Shown here: positions 1-10,850 of the stretch, piece by piece
How positions within the stretch are numbered: the first letter of the stretch is position 1
Layout of the letters: every line of letters begins with the position of its first letter
Origin: Platanthera guangdongensis
Lineage: Eukaryota > Streptophyta > Magnoliopsida > Asparagales > Orchidaceae
Reading direction: 5' to 3'
NCBI GenBank assembly: GCA_039583875.1
Contig: CM077150.1
Span: 6,231,765-6,295,764, forward strand
DNA length: 64,000 bases
Position numbers and translations under genes: made by a program
Notes under the pieces: generated by a model
Database searches by the model: none
Told to the model about the DNA's origin: nothing
Seen by the model: the letters and a program-made list of their open reading frames with translations, nothing else

Positions 1-521
1 TCGACAAACCCTATGCTGCCGCCGGGAATTCTAGGGCTTCAATCTTCTCCTTCCTCATAGTCTCTAATCCAAGAGCCGTCGATGATGCCACTCTGCTTGA
101 GAATCCCAAATACGTTCTATCCCAATCTCGATTTTGTGTTTGGGAAGAAATATGTTAAGTTAATTACATAGATTTAAAAAGAAATGGAACTCAGGGTGTG
201 TTCGCTTGGTATGTTTTGATTGACAGTAATTGATTTTGATCGAAAACCTACGACGCAGAGGTTTTGGAATTGAGCCAAAATTAATTCATATGTTTGCTTG
301 TAAGATGGTTTTCAGTTACCGAAGTTTAATCTGTTAATATTTTTGTTCGGTTATAGGAGTAAAATTTAAAGACAAAAATTGATATTACACCTTCAAAAAA
401 TGTATTCAAATGACATCAAATATTACAGAATAAATTAATAAGTCATAAAATAAATAAAATGCATTTAATTTTGATATCAGCAAAAAAAACAGACAAAATT
501 TGTGCAGTCATAACTTTAACC
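1..521. other. Unassigned intergenic sequence at window start
   Basis: No open reading frame or repeat here can be assigned. The first 120 bases are more balanced in composition and could be the edge of a gene continuing to the left. From about 150 on the sequence is AT-rich and non-coding in appearance. Confidence 0.4.
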
Positions 522-524
522 TTA

Positions 525-725
525 GGTTACGTTTGGCGAAACTTATCACAACTTATTTGCTCCGGTGAGATTGGACAAAAACGTCATTGTCATAGAATGT
601 ATGTGTGGTATGACAAATGTTACAAAAAAAATATTTTGAGCCATAATATTTTGGTATGACACTGACATTTTTGTCTCAATCTCACCGGAGCAAATAAGCT
701 GCGATAAGCCACGCCAAACACAGCC
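525..725. mobile_element. MITE A, Tourist-like, near-palindromic
   Basis: A 201-bp element whose two ends are inverted repeats of about 49 bp with few mismatches; both arms contain TTTGGCG and, further in, TTTGCTCCGGTGAGATTG. It is flanked by TTA (522-524) and TAA (726-728), compatible with the TWA target preference of PIF/Harbinger-type MITEs but not an identical duplication. The ends start GGTTACGTTTGG and GGCTGTGTTTGG. There is no coding capacity. The element abuts MITE B, sharing the trinucleotide at 726-728. Confidence 0.8.
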
Positions 726-728
726 TAA

Positions 729-1354
729 GGCTCCGTTTGGCACAGTGGCGGCGGTCATGAACATGGAGGTTAAGGCTCTGTTTGGGACAGCTCTGGCGGA
801 TTGAAAAGCTGCTGTCCGGATAGAGCTGTTTTAAAATAGATTTCTGGGAGCAGTTTTGAAAAGCTGCAGAGTGTTTGGGTATTCTGTGCAGAAGTGCGCT
901 CGAATCGCCCGAGGAAGGACGTCGGGGGCTCGGAATGCCGGAGGAAGGCCGTCAGGGCTCGGAATCGCCGAAGGAAGGCCGTCCGACCTCTAAGCATGTT
1001 CCATCTGAAGAAACCATTAGATTTCCAAAACCTGTGAGAGAGAAAGCTATTTTGCAAGAGCAGAAGCTGGGGGGAGGGAGATTTCTGAAAAGCTGCAAAA
1101 CAGCTCTGGCGGATTGAAAAGCTCTTCACAGGGAGCTGTCCCAAACACATATAAAACAGCTCTGGCGGCTGGAATAGAGATTTTCCAGCCGCCAGAGCTG
1201 CGCCAAACAGACCCTAAATTGTCATTTGTTGACGCACACCTAAGGAATTTCATCCACTTTTTTGCTCCAACGGATGATGTTTGTTAGGTTATTCTTAACG
1301 AATGACGTTTTAACTCATGCGTTTACGACCGCCATCATCGTGCCAAGCGGAGCC
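729..1354. mobile_element. MITE B, Tourist-like, interrupted by MITE C
   Basis: The left end starts GGCTCCGTTTGGCAC and the right end reads the same inward on the other strand with few changes (GGCTCCGCTTGGCAC), followed on both sides by similar TGGCGGCGGTC-type sequence. Flanks are TAA (726-728) and CAA (1355-1357), a one-base-decayed target duplication. Without the insert its own length is about 182 bp. Related copies lie at 55720-55940 and, truncated, at 28695-28852. Confidence 0.75.
774..1214. mobile_element. MITE C nested inside MITE B
   Basis: A 441-bp element with terminal inverted repeats of about 26 bp (left GGCTCTGTTTGGGACAGCTC, right end inverted GGGTCTGTTTGGCGCAGCTC) and a perfect TAA target duplication at 771-773 and 1215-1217. 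It encodes nothing convincing. A second copy of nearly the same length and sequence lies at 26765-27209 with its own TTA duplication, so this is a real dispersed family. Confidence 0.88.
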
Positions 1355-2033
1355 CAAATTTATTGTAAAATATGGCCAAATTAAACCCCATTCCAATTCC
1401 GTTGCACTCCTATTATGGATGCTTACCCTCTCATTATAACTCTTATTTTTTCCTCGTTCTCACAGTCTTAGGTGCACCCCATTCTAAAACTGAAGCCATA
1501 TCCTCTGCCAATCTCTACTCTTCCCGCTAATCTCAGCGTTTTCCGGCTCCAGGTGTCACCCTTCTCTCAGATTTCTCCGGCAAAATCATCTGGGCTCGAT
1601 TCTCGCCATCCTCTGCTCCAGAAAGCCGACGACATCACCTATTCCAGATAACCTTGTTGTGAAATCGCTCCTTCCCTGCAGTTTTTTTCCGAAAGTTCAG
1701 CCCGAAACACTTCCATCTCAATGCTTAGAGTTTTCATGTTCTTTGTTAAGTGTTTCGTCCAAAATCACCATAGTTGGACTATAAATAAAATTTTCAGGGC
1801 TGTAAGTAGCGATCGACTTCAAATAGCGATAGTTGGACTATAGCGATCGACTTCAAATAGCGATAGTTGAACTGCTTTTAACATTACTCTTTATTTAATT
1901 TTAAAAAACGGCCCACTTTTCGAGAATACATCGGAGGGCGTGATTTTGAAATGGATAGTTCAATGGGTGTATCCGTACGTACATTCTTTTTTGGGCAATT
2001 TTAGGTACACCTAATGCATCATCCTTTACGTGC
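1355..2033. other. AT-rich intergenic sequence with a 34-bp tandem duplication
   Basis: No gene is visible. The only structure seen is a 34-bp unit beginning TAGCGATCGACTTC repeated head to tail at 1807-1840 and 1841-1874. Confidence 0.5.
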
Positions 2034-2806
2034 AAATGGAAATTTTTATACTTAAATCGTATTTTTCCGTAATAAAAAATTGGTTGGAATAAAAATAAAT
2101 TACGGAATATTAATTATAATATTTTTACAATTAATTTAAGTACTTATTTGCTCAAATTCTATACAGTTCTGAAATAATTCCAGTTGTATTTTTTGGAATT
2201 GTAGCAAAAATTTCAACTGGAAAACTTGTCAACATTCTAGTCGGAATTTTTCAGTCAAAACCAAAAAATATAACTAGAATTTTTTTAGAAATGTATAGAA
2301 TATGGACAAATAAGTGTTGAAGTTGGTGACAGCGCGGTCTGTCTTGGCGGTTGAAGACCGCGCGGTCTGGCGTTTGACTCGCCGGCTTGTAAACCGGGCG
2401 GTCTAGCGATCTTCACTGGCGACCTCTCTGCTTTCTCTGTTGTAGTCGTGCGGTTAGTCCTTCTGTCTAACCGCGCGGCTTGTGCGGTTTACTTGTACAG
2501 TCCGCTTAGCTTGTAAATTTTTAGTCCCACATCTCTTATTTGTATTCTCTCATCTCTCTCCATTCTATATAAGGGAGGGCATACCTTTGTAATAGTTATC
2601 TTTTTTGGATAATAAAGTTTCAATTATTCAAAAGCTTATCCGCTTGTTCTCTACTTTTCGTTTCTTTTCGCTACTTTCTAACAATAAGTATTTAAATTGA
2701 TTGTAAAAATATCATAATTAATATTTTTCAATATATTTTTGCTACAATCAATTTTTTATTACGAAAAAAATATATTTTAAATATACAAAATTACATTGGT
2801 AGCTAA
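2034..2806. mobile_element. AT-rich inverted-repeat element (MITE-like) split by a solo LTR
   Basis: The left arm (about 2034-2160) and the inverted complement of the right arm (about 2300-2314 plus 2684-2806) match over about 120 bp. For example GTAATAAAAAATTG in the left arm pairs with CAATTTTTTATTAC in the right arm. Removing the solo LTR and one copy of its duplication restores a continuous right arm, which supports both calls. Exact termini and target duplication were not identified. Family unknown. Confidence 0.65.
2315..2683 (+). mobile_element. Solo LTR of the copia family at 48920-53833
   Basis: A 369-bp sequence starting TGTTGAAGTTGG and ending CTACTTTCTAACA, flanked by a perfect 5-bp duplication ATAAG (2310-2314 and 2684-2688). 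It is the reverse complement of the LTRs at 48920-49292 and 53462-53833. It holds AGACCGCGCGGTCT-type palindromes near its start, a TATA motif (CTATATAAGGG, about 2567) and a GATAATAAAG stretch in the 3' half. No internal retrotransposon sequence is adjacent, so it is the product of LTR-LTR recombination. Confidence 0.93.
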
Positions 2807-4312
2807 ATTTTTTCCTTGTTTTTAATCCGTAAATAAAATAACCAAAAAAAAATCAAAGTTCGTAAATCGCATTCGGAAAATGCCCAAAACATGGCCGGCC
2901 AAATACTTCTCCCCGCCGTCGTCTTCTTCTTCTTCTTCCTCGGGCCGGCCTATCAAACAGCCGATGCCCTAAAAACCCAGAGCCACGAGTGTTGTTGTTA
3001 CATGGGAAGTTTCACGCTTTGTCCCCAGCGATGCTTTGCGAGCCGTACGCACCTGCTGCACCGCGCCCGTAAATCTGCGTCTCGAAACGCTCCCCCCCCC
3101 CCCCCCCCACCCACTCGCTGCTACGGCCGTTGACCCAGATTCTTCCGTCAACATCCATCGATCTCCGTCCTTTGAGTGAGGCCTCGGCTTTTGCCTGCTG
3201 CGGACTGCTCCTTCTCCCCCATTTCTTCCCTTCAAAAAGCCTATCCGCAGCGAAGCCGCTGAGAAACTTCCCAGCGCCGTTCCGGCCCCACCGCTACCGC
3301 CGCTTCGGTTTCCGGCCAAAGCGCAAAGCTGAGGAATTCCCGTTTTCAAAAATTCCCAAACTTTCCATTGGGGATCGAACCCGGTTTAAGGTTAATCCAA
3401 AATAAACCGGCCGGGTAGGAGGAGATTGTGAGTTTGTGACCATGTTGGTGGTTTGAGCGGCTCATGATTTGATATTTATTTAATGAAAAAATGGTGGTGT
3501 TTAGCAAATACTAACAGATTCAGGTGAAATGGATAGTATCAATTTTACGATTGAGGTCTATTTTTGGCTGAGCTTTATAAGCTCATTAATCTCATTCTTT
3601 TATATTTTTTAAAAATCAAAAAATTATGCACCATTAGATAAAGTGAAAATGCATTCAGACTATGAAATGGACCTTCATTTGAGACCCCAAATGGAGAGAA
3701 TCTTAATCCGAGAAATGGAGGGGGGTCGCTACGGCCTCAAAAAAGGCCAAAAATAACGTTTTGAAATAATGCATGTGAGAATTGGAGAGTTACCAAATAT
3801 TTTTAGGGTCATGTTTTATGCAGGCAAGTTATGGATTTATGCAGTCCACGGATAAATGCACGTCAAACTAAAAACTCATAGAACCTGTGAACCCGTTCAG
3901 AAATTGGCCTGCATATAGCCATTTTCAAATACACGGCCTGCAAATAGCCAAAGTGGGGACTGCATATAGTAAATGTGTATTTTTATAGCTTTGGTGTTTA
4001 CTTCTCCATTGGAGTTGGAGCAAAAATGTCCAAACAAGCATAGCCATGGTCATACAATTGATCCGGAATCTCTCCATTTTTGACGAAATGAAGGAGATTC
4101 ATTTGTCCAATGGACAGATTTTTCTCCAAAAGATCTAAGAGTGCAGGATTTTTAATTAAAAAATATAAAAGATTGGAGATTAGTAAATCCGTTGGATCAG
4201 CCCTAAGGAAATGTAGACCGTGAAATGGATTGGAGAGGATCCTCATCTTCATACAACGCAAAGTGATGGGGCAACCAAATTTTCGTCTAGACAAGAGATC
4301 CTTTCTATCTTC
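2807..4312. other. Unassigned sequence, GC-rich in 2880-3410
   Basis: The 2880-3410 part is GC-rich and contains two short plus-strand reading frames, 2891-3133 (80 codons, a hydrophobic run near its start) and 3130-3405 (91 codons), overlapping by four bases, plus a homopolymer of about 16 C near 3092. These could be a degraded 5' gene end, but I recognise neither product and see no supporting splice structure. 3410-4312 is AT-rich with no recognisable gene. Confidence 0.35.
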
Positions 4313-4315
4313 TAA

Positions 4316-5195
4316 GGCTCCGTTTGGGGGGATTTATTTTCACCGTTATGGATCGGACTTTAATTAAGGTCCGGTTCATGCGGTCGTAACCGCTTGACCG
4401 GTGAAAATAAAGCTCAATTTGTTTCCACGTTAAACCTACATTGCGGTCTGGGCGGAACGGAATTTTTTTTCCACCTGTTTGACTCGGCGTTGCGTAGGTA
4501 TGGGAGGAGTAAATCTCCGTTGTCAATGGAGCTTTCCGACCGGAGCTCCGAGCTGCTTTTCAACGCCGCGTTCCCATCGCGACCAATAAACTAGGCAGCT
4601 TTCCTTCCCCTTTTTCACTGCCATGGACGCCAAAGCTCTTTCTCCATTACCCCCTCCCGCCGGAGAGAAGCCGCACACACCCCCTCCACCGAGCTCTTTC
4701 TCCATTTGTTCCCCTACCCCCTCCCAGCGGAGAGAAGCCGCCCCTCGGCCTCCCCACCCTGGCGTGATGCTCCGCCGCCACACGGGATGCCACCTCCGGT
4801 GATCTGGAACAAATTGTTCCAGTGATCTAAGACCTAACTTTTTATTTTATTATCATTATGATTGTTAAATTATTATCATATTTTAATTATTATATTATTA
4901 TAATAATATGACTACGATTATGTGATTAATATTATTTGTATAACTATTATTATTATTATTAAATTATTCTTATGATTATTATTATTGTAATTTTTTATAA
5001 TTAAATGTAATAAAATATGTGTTTTATCAAATTATTTCTTCTGAACAATTTTATCATCGTTTTTTATCAAACTATTTTGTCATTTTGAACAACTTCATTC
5101 CAATACCTTCATTTTCACTATTCCATTCTCATAATTTCTTTTGTCACCACCACCACCGAAACAAATTAATCCCAAATTCCTTCAAAGACGGAGCC
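4316..5195. mobile_element. 880-bp Tourist-like non-autonomous element
   Basis: The element starts GGCTCCGTTTGG and its far end inverted starts GGCTCCGTCTTTG. A perfect TAA duplication flanks it at 4313-4315 and 5196-5198. The left half is GC-rich, the right half very AT-rich, and no transposase is encoded. Inner terminal-repeat similarity is weaker than in MITEs A-C, so the pairing of the two ends rests mainly on the shared GGCTCCGT and the TAA duplication. It ends about 140 bp upstream of the predicted TATA box of the CML gene. Confidence 0.6.
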
Positions 5196-5333
5196 TAAAT
5201 CCTTCACCAGGAAAAGAAAGAAAGTGAGCAAATTAGGAGATTAAAATGAATTTAATCGTTAAAATTGAATTTAATCGTTAAAATTGAATTTAAAATATAA
5301 TTTGTTACTTTATTGTTTATTAGTTTAAATCAA

Positions 5334-5341
5334 TATTTATA
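5334..5341 (+). promoter_or_regulatory. Candidate TATA box of the CML gene
   Basis: TATTTATA lies about 205 bp upstream of the start codon at 5546, at the edge between an AT-rich promoter and a GC-richer leader. With transcription starting about 30 bp downstream, the leader would be about 175 nt and pyrimidine-rich. Confidence 0.5.
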
Positions 5342-5475
5342 GGGGTTCGGTTTGTACTGGTAAGAGGAGGAAGGCGAGCTGTCGCGCCAAAGTCCGGCGA
5401 GGAAGCTTCCTCGCAGTTCACTCTGTCCTTCCCCACCGCCTCTTTTTTATCCTTCACCATCCCCATTCCCCATTC

Positions 5476-5531
5476 ATTCTTCTTCTTCTTCTTCTGCTTC
5501 TTCTTCTCTCTCTCTCTCTGCTTCCTCTCTG
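5476..5531 (+). repeat. CTT/CT microsatellite in the 5' leader
   Basis: A run of TTC/CTT triplets followed by CT dinucleotides just upstream of the CML start codon. Pyrimidine-rich leaders of this kind are common in plant genes. Confidence 0.7.
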
Positions 5532-5545
5532 TTTCAACAGGGCAC

Positions 5546-6160
5546 ATGAAGTTCATCAGCTGCCCTCCTTCCTTCTTCCGCTCATCCAAGAAAAAACGGC
5601 GGGGAAACACTTCTTCTCCTTCTTTCGCCTCCAACACTGCCTCCTCGTCTTCCTCCGACCAACAAACCACCCCGAAATCTGTCCTGTCGCCAAAACAGAG
5701 GCGACGCACCGGAAGCAGAGACGAGCACTACAGCTCTTCTTCTTCTTCAGATGCGGCCATGTGTGAGAACGAGAGAGCAAAGGTGACGCGGCGGGAGCTG
5801 GAGGCGGTGCTCCGCCGGCTGCAGCCCGAACCGCCGACGGACGAGGAGGTCGCCGCGATGCTGGACGAGGCGGCCCGGTGCGGCGTCATGGGTCAGTTCA
5901 GCGTGGAGGAGATGGTGGCCGCGCTCGGGCTCGAGTTCGCCGGGCCGGCGTCGCCGGACCTCAGGGAGACCTTCGCGGTGTTCGACGGGGACGGAGACGG
6001 GAAGATCTCCGCGGAGGAGCTGCGCGGGCTGTTCGCCACTCTCGGCGACGAGGGCTGCACACTGGAGAACTGCCGGCGGATGATCGGCGTCGTCGACACC
6101 GACGGCGACGGGTTTGTTTGCTTTGAGGACTTCGTGCGAATGATGCGGGGGCAGATGTAA
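5546..6160 (+). CDS. Calmodulin-like calcium-binding protein, CML35/36 type
   Basis: An intact single-exon frame of 204 codons from an ATG. Residues 1-75 are basic and serine-rich with no signal peptide; this type of extension is typical of CML35/36-like proteins. Residues 78-130 are the N-terminal EF-hand pair, in which the loops have lost most calcium ligands (the second is replaced by CGVMGQFSVEE). The C-terminal pair is canonical: loop 1 at 147-158 (D147, D149, D151, K153, S155, E158) and loop 2 at 184-195 (D184, D186, D188, F190, C192, D195). Loop 2 has Asp rather than the usual Glu at position 12, which may lower calcium affinity or favour magnesium. The expected role is a cytosolic or nuclear calcium sensor that binds target proteins. 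The gene is the only undamaged host gene seen here. It is strongly GC-rich compared with its flanks, as intronless plant CML genes often are. The exact CML number is uncertain. Confidence 0.9.
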   Translation: MKFISCPPSFFRSSKKKRRGNTSSPSFASNTASSSSSDQQTTPKSVLSPKQRRRTGSRDEHYSSSSSSDAAMCENERAKVTRRELEAVLRRLQPEPPTDEEVAAMLDEAARCGVMGQFSVEEMVAALGLEFAGPASPDLRETFAVFDGDGDGKISAEELRGLFATLGDEGCTLENCRRMIGVVDTDGDGFVCFEDFVRMMRGQM

Positions 6161-6336
6161 GAGTCCACCATATCTCACAATGTGTCCCCTGTTTTTTTTG
6201 CCTCTCTGGTTTCTGCACATCGGCGCCCTGTTTCCTGCAGAAATTAGCTCTTAACTGTAATGGCCTATATAAGAGGCTCTCTCTCTCTCTTTTTATGTAA
6301 TGTTTCAATTTTTAATGAAAAATGTATGATTTCGCC
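6161..6336 (+). other. 3' untranslated region of the CML gene
   Basis: This AT-rich tract after the TAA stop contains a CT dinucleotide run (about 6270-6290) and AATGAAA at 6314-6320, a near-consensus plant polyadenylation signal. The poly(A) site would lie shortly downstream. Confidence 0.5.
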
Positions 6337-6539
6337 TTCATTTGGTACGGCGGTCGTTTGCTTCCCGCGGATGGAAATGGAAAGTTGGAACGGGGGAGGC
6401 GGAGTTGAGGGGCTTTTTCTTCTTGCGGCGGGTGCAAACAGAGTAAACGCCGGCGGCGCCCCATTTGTTTACCCGCCGTCCGGCGGCGTTTGCTCCAAAC
6501 GCCCGGCGAAAACGCCGAAACAAACAAAGCCTTCCTCTC
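6337..6539. other. GC-rich spacer, possible small MITE
   Basis: A GC-rich stretch with weakly inverted ends (GGTCGTTTGCTTC near 6350 and inverted GGCTTTGTTTGTTTC near 6530). No target duplication was found, so a MITE call is not made. Confidence 0.25.
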
Positions 6540-8100
6540 TAAGGGTATGTTTGGGATGCCGTTTTGGCTCCATTCATTTAAACCGGGCCGGTGAAGAGCT
6601 GTTTGGTTGGATCCCTTTTAAACCGATCATTTGAAAAGGGCAAAACCCTCACCCTTTTACGCTGGAGGAAGGAGCACCAGGCGTCGTTCTTCCTCCTTCG
6701 CACAGATCTTCCCCCTTCGCCCATTCGCAATCACCCCCGTTCAGTTTTTTAGGCCTTTCCGGCCTCCTTCAGCACTGTTCTTCCTACATCGCGGTAGCAT
6801 TGGTCTGCCTCTTCGTTCTCGTGTGGTTTCCGAGCTCTTCGTTTTCGTCGTTTCCTCTTAAGAGGCGCCGAGCTGAATCAGAGAGGCGAGAAGAAATATT
6901 TCCTCGCCGTTTCGACGGGGCGGGCATCGGATCTTTCTGATTTCCAGATCTGCTTTTGGATTCGGGCGCTCATCGCCAATCTTCTCTCTACATGTTTGCT
7001 CGTGTTTTGGTGAGTCATCTGAAACTCGATTGATGGCGATCAATCTTTGCATCGATTCTGCTCAAAATAACGCGATAATGGTTTGTGTTGTACTCTTTTG
7101 TGCTTGATAAGATTTTTTCGTGGTGTGGTGATATTTTGGTGGGTTTCTCTAGTAAACTTTTGGGAGCATCAAAATGATATTTAGAATCGGGGCTTGGATG
7201 ACCAGACGAGGGAAGCTGGTGTAAATGCTTCTTCTTCTTCTTGTTTGCAAATCATTGGAGAATATTCCGATTTTTGATGGGATTATCATGCTCTCTTTTC
7301 TGTGATTTTTCTTACCCGGCCGGCCTTGAAGAGCATTTGTTTTTTTGTGAAGATAGAAACCCTAATCTTATTTTTGAATCAGTCAATCGTTTTGGAACAT
7401 GAGATCTGTGCCAGTTTTGATCCATGAGATCTGTTTCAGCGTTTTCATTTACAGTTTGGTAGCAGCTTCACCTTTTTTCATTTTCAGATTTGATTTAAAA
7501 TTTGCTAGAATCAAAGTCAGTACAATAAATTGTTTGAGGTGATTGCTGGAATTTTTATCGAGATTTTGGAAGGTGTTTTAGGATTATTACACTAATACAT
7601 CGGTTAAATACGGCTGAATGCTATCTCCATCCTGAAGAATATGCGAGTAGAGGCATGAGAGGGGAAGGGAAAAAGTTTGTAAATTATTATCAAATAATGA
7701 ATGAGCTGGTAATAATTTTGTAGAACTCGACTGAAGCTTTCTTGTCATATTCGCATTCCCTTATCTCCAAAAACTTGGATATGCATAAAATGAAAAGTAT
7801 TAAGAATCATAGTTAAATTTCATACTGAATCAGGTGGTACATAGCTAATCATTCATGATAAAATTAATACCTGCATTGCTTCCCTTTCTTTCTCCATGTC
7901 TCCATTCACACAATATGCAATGACCCAGTGTTTAGAAACTTGAAGTAGAAGAGCTTGGACTGTAATGTGATAACTTGTATTGCGTTGCTGCTATTATGTG
8001 ATAACTCGTACTGTTATTATGATTTAACTCGTATTCTGCTAATGTTAACAGTTATATTGCTAAGTTAATTTGATAATGTTACATTTATATTTAGATAGAC

Positions 8101-9077
8101 TTGTTCTTAGGAATCGCGATGGTAAAAACTAAAGGAGTAATTGCAGCAATTTGGGTGTCAAGTGAAGTCATGATATTCTGTGATTTATGTATAGCAGAGA
8201 TTGTACTAGGTAATAGACCGACAACGCGCCTTTCAAAGGAGGGTTGGAAAAATGTAACTACTAAGTTCCAGGAACGAACATCAAAAATGTATGTATGCGC
8301 GCAGTTCAAAAATAAGTGAGACCAATTGAAAAAAGATTGAAAATTATGGAAGGAGCTCAATCATGGGGCAACAGGTTTAGGGTGAGATTCAACAAGGAGA
8401 ACAATTGATGCATCAGATGATTGGTGGAAAGAGAGACTTGAGGTGAAATTTTTTTCTATTTTTTTAAATTTGCTAGCTATAATCCAAAGCTTATTTTTCA
8501 ACATGACACTTAAGTTGTTCTAGCTGAAAGAAGTTTCGTTATGTAGACATTCCACCCGAGCTAGAAGAAAAAATGTACACAATGTTTAATGAGGTTGTTG
8601 CTACTGGGGAGAATGCATGAGCTCCTAACTCAAGGGTTGGCCAATCTAGTCCTGAACAGGTATTGTCCAAGCATGAGGATGATGTGGTAGAAGGACTGGG
8701 GACACCTGCATGCATGAGTGATGATCAAAGGGACCGAAGGGGATATTTGAAAGAGGTGGATCTTCACATGGTAGTAAAAGAAGGATTGAAAGAGGCCGAA
8801 GGGGAATTCAGAAAAACAATCGCGGGAGATATACCATCGAACAGTTGGTTGAGTCCACTATTAGAGTTGGAGATATTATATCACTGTCACCCCAAACGTT
8901 CATTCTTTCATATACTATTCACGAAGCAGGTGAAGAGTTGAAGAAACATCCAGATATTTGCAATGACCCAGCCCTGTATGACTTTGCAACAATTTTTCTG
9001 TTGGACAACAAGAACAGGGAATTATTTCTGAGCCTACCTAACTCCAAAAAAGGGTGGTGGCTAAAAAAACCATCAAT
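8101..9077 (+). pseudogene. PIF/Harbinger ORF1, Myb/SANT-like DNA-binding protein
   Basis: The translated region around 8170-8420 matches the plant Myb/SANT-like domain: FCDLCIAEIVLGNRPTTRLS, then KEGWKNVTTKFQERT, then KLWKEL and DASDDWW. A probable intron follows (about 8440-8525, GTGAAA to a TAG acceptor). The C-terminal part (8845-9077) ends in a segment with FATIFLLDNKNRELFL, typical of the end of PIF ORF1 proteins. The frame is broken by in-frame TGA codons at 8317-8319 and 8338-8340, both where the family has Trp, and by TGA at 8618-8620. In active elements ORF1 binds DNA and is needed with the transposase. The start codon and first exon are unclear. Confidence 0.75.
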
Positions 9078-9509
9078 ACATAAATATGTATTCGAGTGGT
9101 CTTTAATTATGATCTGTGTGCGTAATATTTTGTAGTTCTTATGTATGATCAGTGTGCTGAAGTTTCTCTATGTTTTTTATGTATTGCGTTGAACTCCAAA
9201 ATTACCGTGATGGTGTATGTTAATGCTTCCTATTAATGATTAGTGTTAATGCGAGTACATGCATGTTTTTTTTGCTCTTGATTGCGTAGCACTGATGCTT
9301 GGAATGTTAATGACTGACGATTAATATTAATGCTTGGACAGTTATGAAACAGTTAATGCTTCCTTTGAATTTGTGTATTACTGCTTCCAGTTAAGGCTTG
9401 GAATGTTAATGTTTGAATATTACTGCATGTTTTTTTAAGGTTTGAAATCTTGAATTCTCATGATCCAGAGTGCTTTGAACTAAACAGTTAATGCTTCCTA
9501 TTGTCACAG

Positions 9510-10850
9510 ATGACTTCTGAAAATGATGCAGAACGCTTTGATTCCAATTTGAATACTCTGAATGAAAAACGCCGTATAATAGCTTATTATATCCTGATGG
9601 TGAACACAAGTGTTTGTATTGGTCTCAATCACAACACTCATTTTCAAGAGAAGACCCCACACATGACATCATCTAACACAGGAGATAAATGTGTTGGAGA
9701 ACTATTGGATGATCATCCCGTCCGATTCCATGATAACTTCAGAATGTCGAAGGAGATTTTTTTAGATCTACTTCAACAATTAGTCGGATCTCATGGTCTA
9801 CAAGGGTCAAGGAGTACTACTGCAAGAGAAATACTTGCGATCACAATAAATATTATGGCGCATAATGTGACAATGAGGGATTGCAGTGAGCGTTTTCAGC
9901 ATTCGACAGAAACAATAAGTCGTTATTTTTCACGCTGTTTGGCAGGTTTAGTAAGGTTATCACAGGACCTTATTGCTCCAATAGACAGACAATTTACAAA
10001 TATCCCTGCAAACATTCTAAATGATGATCGATACATGCCCTACTTCAGAGATTGCATTGGAGCAATCGACGGTACACATGTTGATGCTCGCATCCCAGTA
10101 GACAAACAAGTTCCCTACATTGGACGTCACAGTTATACCTCTCAGAATATTATGGTTGTATGTGATTTCGATATGACATTCACCTTTGTCATGACTGGTC
10201 GGGAGGGTTCAGCACATGACAATTGTATTTTTCATAGTGCAATTACTGATCGGTGTTGAAATTTCCCTCATCCACCACCAGGTAACGTGTTATAAACTAT
10301 TTTTAATTATTTATAATCGTACTTCACAGTTTATTAATATAATTTTGAACTCACAGAAAAATACTACTTGATGGATGCTGGTTACCCATTATAGTTAGGA
10401 TATATTAAACCGTACCCAGAAACAAGATATCATTCGCCAGACTTTGCACGCGGCCGACGTCCGATACAAGGACGAAAGGAAATATTCAACCAGGCGCACT
10501 CGTCGTTGCGTGGTGTGATAGAACGAACTTTTGGAGTGTAGAAGAAGAAATGACGTATTCTTCGTGATATGCCGCAGTATGCCTTCAAAAAGTAACGGAA
10601 TATTGTGATCTCAACAATGACACTGCATAATTTTATACGCAGACATCATTCTAATGTAGACAGTCATTTCTACCGATGTGATAATGACAAGAGCTTTGTA
10701 TACCCTCATGCGCGTATGATTAGACAAGGTGTGCAAATGACAAACAACTCAAGGAGGGAGAATAATGAAGTTGGTCGCGGTGGAAGGAGCGGATCAAGTC
10801 AAATGTCGACGTTGCAAACCAGTTCGGTGGCACGCCGGGAAGGAGAGAGA
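9510..10850 (+). pseudogene. PIF/Harbinger DDE transposase
   Basis: The first ATG follows a CACAG splice acceptor. The first exon (to about 10281) carries the helix-turn-helix region (TMRDCSERFQHSTETISRYF) and the catalytic motifs: first Asp in CIGAIDGTHV, second Asp in GREGSAHD. An intron lies at about 10282-10356 (GTAACG...CACAG). The second exon carries the catalytic Glu in GVIERTFGV and the LHNFIRRH tail. Stops are at 10257-10259 (TGA), 10392-10394 (TAG), 10539-10541 (TAG), 10551-10553 (TGA) and 10593-10595 (TAA). Two of these replace Trp and one replaces Gln of the family pattern TFGVWKKKWRILRDM. The catalytic triad survives but no functional protein can be made. Confidence 0.85.

Noticed and set aside
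2891..3405. Secreted protein gene from the 80-codon frame with a hydrophobic start
   Set aside because: The hydrophobic run comes from a TTC repeat, the frame crosses a C homopolymer and no homologue is recognised.
3360..3420. SINE on the minus strand
   Set aside because: GGGTTCGATCCCC (minus) resembles a B box, but no A box at suitable distance and no repeat boundaries were found.
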